Below are positions 59,301 to 64,000 of a stretch of DNA of 64,000 bases, piece by piece. Positions within the stretch are counted from its first letter, which is position 1. Each line of letters begins with the position of its first letter. The translations under genes were made by a program, and so were the position numbers. Source of the DNA: Durusdinium trenchii. Its lineage: Eukaryota; Sar; Dinophyceae; Suessiales; Symbiodiniaceae. Under the pieces are notes generated by a model. The model was given only the letters and a program-made list of their open reading frames with translations. It was not told the DNA's origin and did no database searches. The DNA lies in contig CAXAMN010005380.1 of assembly GCA_963970005.1 (NCBI GenBank), positions 1-64,000 on the forward strand. The letters run 5' to 3'.

Positions 59301-62300
59301 TGATATCGACACCATCGTTGAAGACATAGTCATATTCCAGGATCTCATCGATGTTCACCCATCCACCCTCATTGCACTTCGGGGACACATGAGGTTTTCG
59401 ACCGCGGTGCGATTGAATCCCATTATGCTTTCCCACTCCATGCCTGAGTAGTCTATTGAGTCTATGGCTAACCTCGTTGACCCTCTGACTCTCCTCGCTG
59501 AACTTGTCGATGCGAGTTGCTGGGTTCATCTTTGGTGGATCCGTGAAAGTTGCATCTCTCTTCGGTCCATTCCAGTACTCCACATAGAATGTAACTCCAT
59601 ACTGTGGAATGATCTCGATGCTTCCTCTATCGCAAGTCACCTCAATCTGCCGATATCCAACCTTTTGAACTTGTTGTGGGTCAGGAGCAAGGTCCTTCAC
59701 TTTGGGCATCTTTATTCCGAGTGCTGCAGCCTCCTGAATAAGTGCATCAAGTTCCCACTTTCCATTGGGACCTGATCTATCAACCCTGTGATTTGCGACC
59801 CTGTACTCTCCTCCTTCTTTGTCATCGGCAATGTCAAAGAGGTCGACGGGCTCTTTGAATCTGGTGACGAAACTGGCGTTCCCAAAGGCCTTCTTGGTTG
59901 CCTCGACCGCTTTCGCGTATTCCTCTTTTGCAGAGTCTGACGATTGTGGTCTACCTTTGGCTCTCGGAGAGTGAGGTGGTACCTTACCTCCTAGTTCCGG
60001 CTCTTCTTCGGGAAGTTCAATATCTTCATCATCCACATCCATGTAGTCTTCGTCTTCGACGTCTTTGGATGACTTTGCTTTCCTCTTTCGGCTTTCAACA
60101 TCACGTCGGATGATTGCCTTGTCGTCCTCGGTAAAGCACTTGCGCATAGTTTCCTCCATGTAAGAGAATGAGTTCATCAACTCGTCCTTCTTCTCAGTGT
60201 TGGGACAAATAGCCAGGTGATGTTGGTTTGAACCACAACAATAGCACACCTTTTGGCTCACTGCGCGTGCTCTGACCCTTCTGAGGTTGTCATAGGCGGC
60301 TTTCCAGTTGGAAGCGGTTGCTGTACCTTGCCCACTGCGCTTGGCAGCTCTTTTCCGTTCTTCAGTATCTGGGTTCGATGTCGGGTAGTGCGACCATGTT
60401 TTCGTCGGGGATACTGAACGACCTTCCCCATCCTTGTAGTCTTGCGGATCAAGCTCAGGCGTAGGTGGTTCAGGTTCCTCGACTCCTGGAGTGGTACTCG
60501 CAGGGTCGGCTTCGCCATCCTTCATCTCTACATCAGGCTCTTCCGTAGACGTTCTTTTGGGCTCTGGGGCTATGGCCAGTCGTACCATTCTCCTGAACTC
60601 TGGTCTGGTAGCATACCTGGACATGACGGCATCGATACAGGCTCGTTCTTCAGCTGTAACATGGAGCCCTGAAGGTTTATTCCTCTTGGTGTTGTCATTG
60701 ATTGATTTTCGGCTCGCTGCATAGAAGTGAAGAGAAGACATTTCTATACCTCTTCTGCATTCATTGATCTGAGCCCAATCCTCGAACAGCGTGTCTTTGA
60801 AGATGCCGGCCAGTTCGAGAACACCAGTCCAAAACTCCATGATATCGCCCGCAAGCTCAGAATTTGTAACAGTCCTATATTCATTCAACGAGAAGACGTC
60901 CTGGTACTCCTTGTGCGTGAAGAAATATTGGATGTAGTCGTGGTACGCCACATTCCCATAGTCCATATACGCTCGGAAGCCATAGTCTTCACTGTCTGGA
61001 TCATAGTCTCGGTGGATGAAAAGAGTGGATCCCTTCCCTTGGGTACAGTACTGTTCCACAAGTTCCGACGGGGCTCTGATTCCACCATGATGCGAAATAG
61101 CTTTCAATGCTCCTTGAATCCAAGGCGGATTCTTCCTGGATAGCATCATCGCACCCTCGACCATGAATTCACGGAGATTCTGCGCTGGATACAAACGGTT
61201 CCATTCAGCATTCTTCTCCCAAAGGACTCTAACTCTCACTGCAGTTTCCCAAATGCTTTCTCTTTCTTGTTGAATCGTGGGAGTGCCGCTATGAACACAC
61301 CAAAAGTTGAAGTTGCAATTCACACAATGGCTTCTATTGTCTTTGTGTGTGTTCCAATCCTCGGATGCATCATATTTGTTGCAATCTTCACAAAGATATG
61401 GTGCGGCATCTGCAGTGGCTTTGTAATTCTCAACTTTCCGATTTCCCGTCATCCAATATTCCATCCTGTCCTCCTCAGGCTCCGGATCTTTCAGAACGAA
61501 TCTGATGTCCCTCCATTCGGTACCTTGACTGAAGCTCCCACCAACAGTATGCTTCGTGCTGGTTTTCTTCGGTTGCCCATCGCTTGCCGACATAGCAACG
61601 TTCAAGTACCTGTCGAAGTTGTCCTGAGAAATTGGGACCTGGATCTCGTCCTCTGCCATGTTGTTCAAAGCACTGACATGAACTTTATTCATTGAACACA
61701 ATAGGATGACCCTTTCTCTCGTGAGTTGTTTCTCCATCACAGCCCAAATCTTGTTCTTGTCGCCGCCTGTGATATAGTTCGCACTGGGAGCACCTGCAAC
61801 TGAGTACATAGCTTTCCAGGCACGTGACGATTTGGTGGCCAAGGCACCACTTCGTCTCACTTGGTCTACAATGTCGGTGACAATGTGACTGTGATCATAT
61901 CTTGCTGGCCCGAAGAACTTTGAATCTGGCTGGATGTTCACTAATACTGGAGTAGTCAGGAGCTGTCCGATCGAATGGACCTTCTCAGCCAACTTCCTTG
62001 AGAACTCTTTGAATGTCGCCTCGGTCAACCTCAGTGTGCTGCCGTTCGGAAACATACAATGAAGACACAGCCAGATGTGGACGGTTGTACCGTCCCCCTG
62101 ATCTTGTCCATGTTCTTCCAAGAAAACGACTACTCTATCAAGAGTATCCAGGATGTCTTGATGCCTTTCTCCCTTAACTTGGAATACACAGCAATTTTCG
62201 AATGCCATCTCAGTTCGGATACCGTACTGCATCGTCGTGATTTTCTTTGACGAACTTGCTCTAGTCGCATAGTCAAGGTCTGTCACAAGAACGGTGTGTC

Positions 62301-62529
62301 CGGTACCGACTCCTCTAATCTGGCCACTCAAATGATCAACATCCATGACTCCTGTATCCCCGTCAATCATCACCTTGTCCTTCTCCTCGGTGTGGCACCC
62401 AACTTTGGATGAAAGGAGCTTGATGTGATATGCGGCCTTCTCTGGCACATCGTTCAACTTCAAGATAAGTACCATGGCCCTTGCTGAGGGATACTGAAAA
62501 CAACTTGTCAGATCGAACTCTTCAACCAT
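56383..62529 (-). CDS. 2048-codon intronless ORF with Tpt1/KptA-like domain and zinc motifs
   Basis: One unbroken ORF, in contrast to the micro-exons of the neighbouring gene. In order: an N-terminal domain (about 1-370) with VHIWLCLHC and PVLVNIQPDSKFFG, possibly SGNH-like (weak); a zinc-ribbon-like segment starting at C380 (CEDC...CVNC); a helical region; an acidic linker rich in TP and PE; a CCHC knuckle at C762-C775 (CYCCGSNQHHLAIC); a basic/acidic linker; a Tpt1/KptA-like domain (about 1010-1290); a second zinc ribbon (C1394, C1397, C1408, C1411); a long acidic stretch; a helical domain (about 1600-1830); and a low-complexity Ala/Lys/Ser tail ending in KGKGKSKSKGKSKKG and an aromatic DHRGWRGYHQW. 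No reverse transcriptase, protease or integrase motif was seen. Most likely a gag-like polyprotein of a retroelement, or a large retroposed dinoflagellate gene. Confidence 0.8.
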   Translation of the reverse strand: MVEEFDLTSCFQYPSARAMVLILKLNDVPEKAAYHIKLLSSKVGCHTEEKDKVMIDGDTGVMDVDHLSGQIRGVGTGHTVLVTDLDYATRASSSKKITTMQYGIRTEMAFENCCVFQVKGERHQDILDTLDRVVVFLEEHGQDQGDGTTVHIWLCLHCMFPNGSTLRLTEATFKEFSRKLAEKVHSIGQLLTTPVLVNIQPDSKFFGPARYDHSHIVTDIVDQVRRSGALATKSSRAWKAMYSVAGAPSANYITGGDKNKIWAVMEKQLTRERVILLCSMNKVHVSALNNMAEDEIQVPISQDNFDRYLNVAMSASDGQPKKTSTKHTVGGSFSQGTEWRDIRFVLKDPEPEEDRMEYWMTGNRKVENYKATADAAPYLCEDCNKYDASEDWNTHKDNRSHCVNCNFNFWCVHSGTPTIQQERESIWETAVRVRVLWEKNAEWNRLYPAQNLREFMVEGAMMLSRKNPPWIQGALKAISHHGGIRAPSELVEQYCTQGKGSTLFIHRDYDPDSEDYGFRAYMDYGNVAYHDYIQYFFTHKEYQDVFSLNEYRTVTNSELAGDIMEFWTGVLELAGIFKDTLFEDWAQINECRRGIEMSSLHFYAASRKSINDNTKRNKPSGLHVTAEERACIDAVMSRYATRPEFRRMVRLAIAPEPKRTSTEEPDVEMKDGEADPASTTPGVEEPEPPTPELDPQDYKDGEGRSVSPTKTWSHYPTSNPDTEERKRAAKRSGQGTATASNWKAAYDNLRRVRARAVSQKVCYCCGSNQHHLAICPNTEKKDELMNSFSYMEETMRKCFTEDDKAIIRRDVESRKRKAKSSKDVEDEDYMDVDDEDIELPEEEPELGGKVPPHSPRAKGRPQSSDSAKEEYAKAVEATKKAFGNASFVTRFKEPVDLFDIADDKEGGEYRVANHRVDRSGPNGKWELDALIQEAAALGIKMPKVKDLAPDPQQVQKVGYRQIEVTCDRGSIEIIPQYGVTFYVEYWNGPKRDATFTDPPKMNPATRIDKFSEESQRVNEVSHRLNRLLRHGVGKHNGIQSHRGRKPHVSPKCNEGGWVNIDEILEYDYVFNDGVDISTISGDRHRQDVKTERYQYLCKAMWHAKKLQNRVRYQIAAIRISKEDVSLEEERQYWANLMFYGTDAPSFLKHERWIVPCAIRAVASHNSGRETVLEEAVSIYPVWTSHLIPENVAMQLGGSFHMTSLSNIESIMKLGIVPGGTEGYRGSVFFNHFAPWDDRSSKILRSRWPRVGMPVCLYVPIMTLRKLGGRISENSYTVVFREVPWRCVRGAWYWDNHVQAWRRLLLGSTGEQVVLAARHGLWVAQKHTILERADEVTKSASATDDNVQKLVSLIDEVQFDNNGELIEDSISEETWDEIISRTCEGYRNVDGNILCPSCMHLTSSSLSVCLSCQGRLLSCGIRNTVISDSPVDLVSDDEEEKKEKREPEHDDQDILDQATMDEIRKAWEEDIAQTEAADDDEDMDNPDPSKPSDGAENFKSDNVETPSFNEDEIDYGRDSDLEDEDERNVIIEIQRSTQQYEGKKRQDGEPEDEDVTDDLHPEANRPTDRDEPGYYAQHGATEFNPEEGRDNEDLPIYCRVPEPRIYAHQERAYCQDVSMNASGLMDRYVVKCVLNMISLMYKSYYCTSLTDFKANWKRKRLDVISKFGTGDSTEIDDDGRPLDPTDDMVLIFANDNNITTEEAWHRFRGEQFICKVALVILSFGHTPQSFKEEYGNFEYSTNLTDAQLEELKAKKASAMTELVQKCIHAIYGCRTYSYFRTDITSPYHKVIDPLDIMYSRMKSKWEKSILLIIDQHEIRLPPQAQEVIESMARNPNVGHTERWMSVVEHKHVQALTNRLGFGDRAKEIQGKKKQAAKATAKSTSTTKSEAKAASSSRAEAKPASTPRTEAKPSSAPSEEPKPSTAPKSFGPSSVDENKAKAAPKARPHDKSPSSATDVFEQALQEDLAANAHAAEGTTSSSSRGHSKGGGQSGTSWRPALTQERREVPQPSEKGKGKSKSKGKSKKGEDDRWDAQGSWDHRGWRGYHQW
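58660..59502 (-). other. Tpt1/KptA-like RNA 2'-phosphotransferase domain inside the 2048-codon ORF
   Basis: Lobe 1 reads SHRLNRLLRHGV (R1029, H1030), then GGWVNIDEIL, then NRVRYQIAAIR (R1111), followed by CAIRAVASHNSG. Lobe 2 reads SFHMTSLSNIESIMKLGIVP (H1200) and GYRGSVFF (R1224). Tpt1/KptA enzymes share LSxxLRH, GWVxxxxLL, KxRF, IRAxxGHS, HxT and GLxxxxRxxVH in this order, and use an Arg-His-Arg-Arg tetrad to move a tRNA splice-junction 2'-phosphate to NAD+. The corresponding residues are all present here, with insertions of about 25 residues in lobe 1. The fold call rests on motif order, not on a search. Whether it acts on RNA phosphate or as another ADP-ribosyltransferase is open. Confidence 0.62.
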
Positions 62530-62535
62530 CTCAAC

Positions 62536-63369
62536 CTAGAGCTTTGTCCAAAAACCATCGCCCTCGTTCACTTTTGTCCTCAAATGAGAATCGGTGAGAG
62601 GTTGAAGCCCCATTGATGAACTCGATCTATAATTTCCACCCAAAGTCACCCCGACATAATACGTGAGCCTTCTCACATACTGTCTCCAATCTCTTCCTGG
62701 CTCGGCTGTACGAGGACCAGCAAACGGAGCTGTAGCGTAAGCAGTGGTACTGCTTCGATAAGTCCAGAGATTGAATATGATGGGTTTGCCAAGGTAGTCC
62801 ATACCGTTGCACCCGATAGTTGTCACACCTTCAGGAGGAAGCGTGACAAACCATTCTTTTGGCTGTGCAGGCTGTTTCGGCTTCGGCATGGGTTTGCACT
62901 TTGGCGGAGCTTTCGGTGGAGGTCGTGGAACATCATACGCTCCATGAGGTACATCGGATGACCAAGGATCCCATTGTTCATTGTTCCTTTCCCAAGGTGG
63001 CCTAGGACCTGAACTAGATGAAGTATAAGGACCGCCCGGTGGTACCGAACTTCCTTTTCCTCCAAAAGTCTGGGTATAGTCATCACGATTCTTTGGTGCT
63101 CCACTTTGATCTCTTGCCCTTCTTGCTTCCTCCCTCATCTGTTTGGTGATTTCATCCTGACTAAGCCCTTTGTTCCTGGCATGATGGATCCGAAATTGAC
63201 ACAACCATTGAGGTTCCACCGCACTGAAATCTTTCAGATTGGGTGGTCCGATTGAGGGATTCTCGAAGGTTAAGTAGATCTTCTCCTTTGGCTTGCCCAA
63301 GGTCTCCAGATCTGGTTCTTTATCCAGGTTGGCTTCGGATAAATGGAGCTCTGCAATGTACTGATTCAA
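62536..63369 (-). CDS. 277-codon ORF upstream of the giant ORF, same frame, proline-rich
   Basis: Reads from about 63369 (first codon TTG, so probably not a true start) to TAG at 62536. It contains a charged helix (KNRDDYTQTF nearby), a Pro/Ser/Gly-rich linker (PPGGPYTSSSSGPRPPWE; PRPPPKAPPKCKPMPKPKQ) and a C-terminal region WFVTLPPEGVTTIGCNG... ending GFWTKL. After a single TAG the same frame continues VEMVEEFD into the 2048-codon ORF, so readthrough or loss of this stop would join them. Family not recognised. The proline-rich linker resembles gag-type spacers. Confidence 0.65.
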   Translation of the reverse strand: MNQYIAELHLSEANLDKEPDLETLGKPKEKIYLTFENPSIGPPNLKDFSAVEPQWLCQFRIHHARNKGLSQDEITKQMREEARRARDQSGAPKNRDDYTQTFGGKGSSVPPGGPYTSSSSGPRPPWERNNEQWDPWSSDVPHGAYDVPRPPPKAPPKCKPMPKPKQPAQPKEWFVTLPPEGVTTIGCNGMDYLGKPIIFNLWTYRSSTTAYATAPFAGPRTAEPGRDWRQYVRRLTYYVGVTLGGNYRSSSSMGLQPLTDSHLRTKVNEGDGFWTKL

Positions 63370-63998
63370 GATACTGATCGATATGTGTCCCTAGCGAGAA
63401 GATCTCGATGGACTCCTAGTTCAGCACCAAGAACATTGTAACCTGCTGTCCACACATCCGGTTTCACCTCTGGAAACCATTCTTTCAAATGCTGGAATGC
63501 AGCGAGCATCTGCGCATTCGTTTCGGGTCTGAGGGAAATGGCAGATTGCTCAATGACATGCCTATGAATGCATTGATACAACGCTTGGATGCACTGGAAA
63601 TTGTTGATTGCGGCACATCTTTCCAAGGTTCCTCCCGATTGCCCTTTTGCAATGATCTGAATGAGGTCAGTCAAAGATGTGAGATCTTCGGGATGATTCT
63701 TGTTGTGAAACCTCAATGCAAATCCCAATGACGCACCCGCCAAGCTGATGTATCTGCAGCTGCGTTCCCAATGTTCGCCGGTCATTGCCATGTAGTTGCT
63801 GCTACGACCTTCAATGGGTATCCTGTGATGCAGATCATTCATGGAATCATAGAAGTACCCGTCCCTCGTGATGTCTAGAAGTGAATCTTTTGACATCGCA
63901 GTGGAATTGATACCTTTCATGCCTCGTTTGGCGACCTTCTCATTCAGGTCTGCCAACATCCCTTTGACTGGTGCTTCTTGGTTGAAGGGTTCCGGCAT
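63366..63998 (-). CDS. 210-codon ORF at the window edge, probably the N-terminal part of the same unit
   Basis: Starts at an ATG at 63998, only two bases from the window end, so the frame may begin further upstream. Ends TCT TGA at 63366, where the next ORF overlaps by four bases in the -1 frame. It contains MLADLNEKVAKRGMKG, HRIPIEGRSSNYMAMTGEHW, a helix LTDLIQIIAKGQSGGT and HLKEWFPEVKPDVW. No family recognised. The position and close packing suggest the first part of a polyprotein shared with the two following ORFs. Confidence 0.6.
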   Translation of the reverse strand: MPEPFNQEAPVKGMLADLNEKVAKRGMKGINSTAMSKDSLLDITRDGYFYDSMNDLHHRIPIEGRSSNYMAMTGEHWERSCRYISLAGASLGFALRFHNKNHPEDLTSLTDLIQIIAKGQSGGTLERCAAINNFQCIQALYQCIHRHVIEQSAISLRPETNAQMLAAFQHLKEWFPEVKPDVWTAGYNVLGAELGVHRDLLARDTYRSVS

Positions 63999-64000
63999 GA

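Noticed and set aside
60243..60262. TTTTGGCTCAC on the plus strand, close to the spliced leader
   Set aside because: Ends CAC instead of CAAG and lies antisense within the zinc-knuckle codons of the giant ORF.
1..64000. tRNA, rRNA, CRISPR arrays, bacterial operons or riboswitches
   Set aside because: None recognised by eye; gene structure is eukaryotic throughout.

Overview
The window reads as nuclear DNA of a dinoflagellate, perhaps of the Suessiales or a relative. The evidence is internal. One conserved gene (DDX41, minus strand) can be followed through at least 32 tiny exons. Its introns open with GC (18 of 31), GT (10) or GA (3), and nearly every acceptor reads AG|G, the pattern described for Symbiodiniaceae. 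Two relict-like matches to the dinoflagellate spliced leader, several dispersed hairpin repeats, and a very low coding density in the DDX41 region point the same way.

Layout. 0-4.6 kb: low-coding sequence with one hairpin repeat of each of two families and a probable minus-strand exon near 2.6-3.0 kb. 4.6-9.6 kb: a repeat-rich block around a minus-strand MULE-like transposase with a SWIM zinc finger. The block is bordered by the same 19-20 bp minisatellite in opposite orientations and also holds microsatellites, a tandem duplication and a 168 bp higher-order repeat. 9.6-14.8 kb: sparse coding-like fragments. 14.8-47.6 kb: DDX41, running right to left, with all helicase motifs in order (Q, I, Ia, TPGR, DEAD, SAT, IV, V, VI) and a C-terminal CCHC knuckle. 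Its 10.2 kb ninth intron holds a second same-strand gene (41.6-33.6 kb). That gene has a DPY-30/RII-alpha-like dimerisation motif, duplicated exons, PSVGTWL motifs and a coiled-coil C terminus, and sits just downstream of a relict spliced-leader sequence. 47.6-51.7 kb: few convincing genes. 51.7-55.7 kb: satellite-like and higher-order repeats, with a TG-rich array and a 100-N gap inside. 56.4-64 kb: three large intronless minus-strand ORFs (210 or more, 277 and 2048 codons), separated by a -1 shift and a single in-frame TAG. They look like one gag-like or polyprotein unit of a retroposed element or a recently retroposed gene.

Main novelty: the 2048-codon ORF holds a two-lobed domain resembling Tpt1/KptA RNA 2'-phosphotransferase, with the Arg-His-Arg-Arg tetrad apparently kept, between a CCHC zinc knuckle and two further zinc-ribbon-like motifs. 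No reverse transcriptase, integrase or protease is visible in the window. All family calls come from reading motifs by eye; no database search was run.
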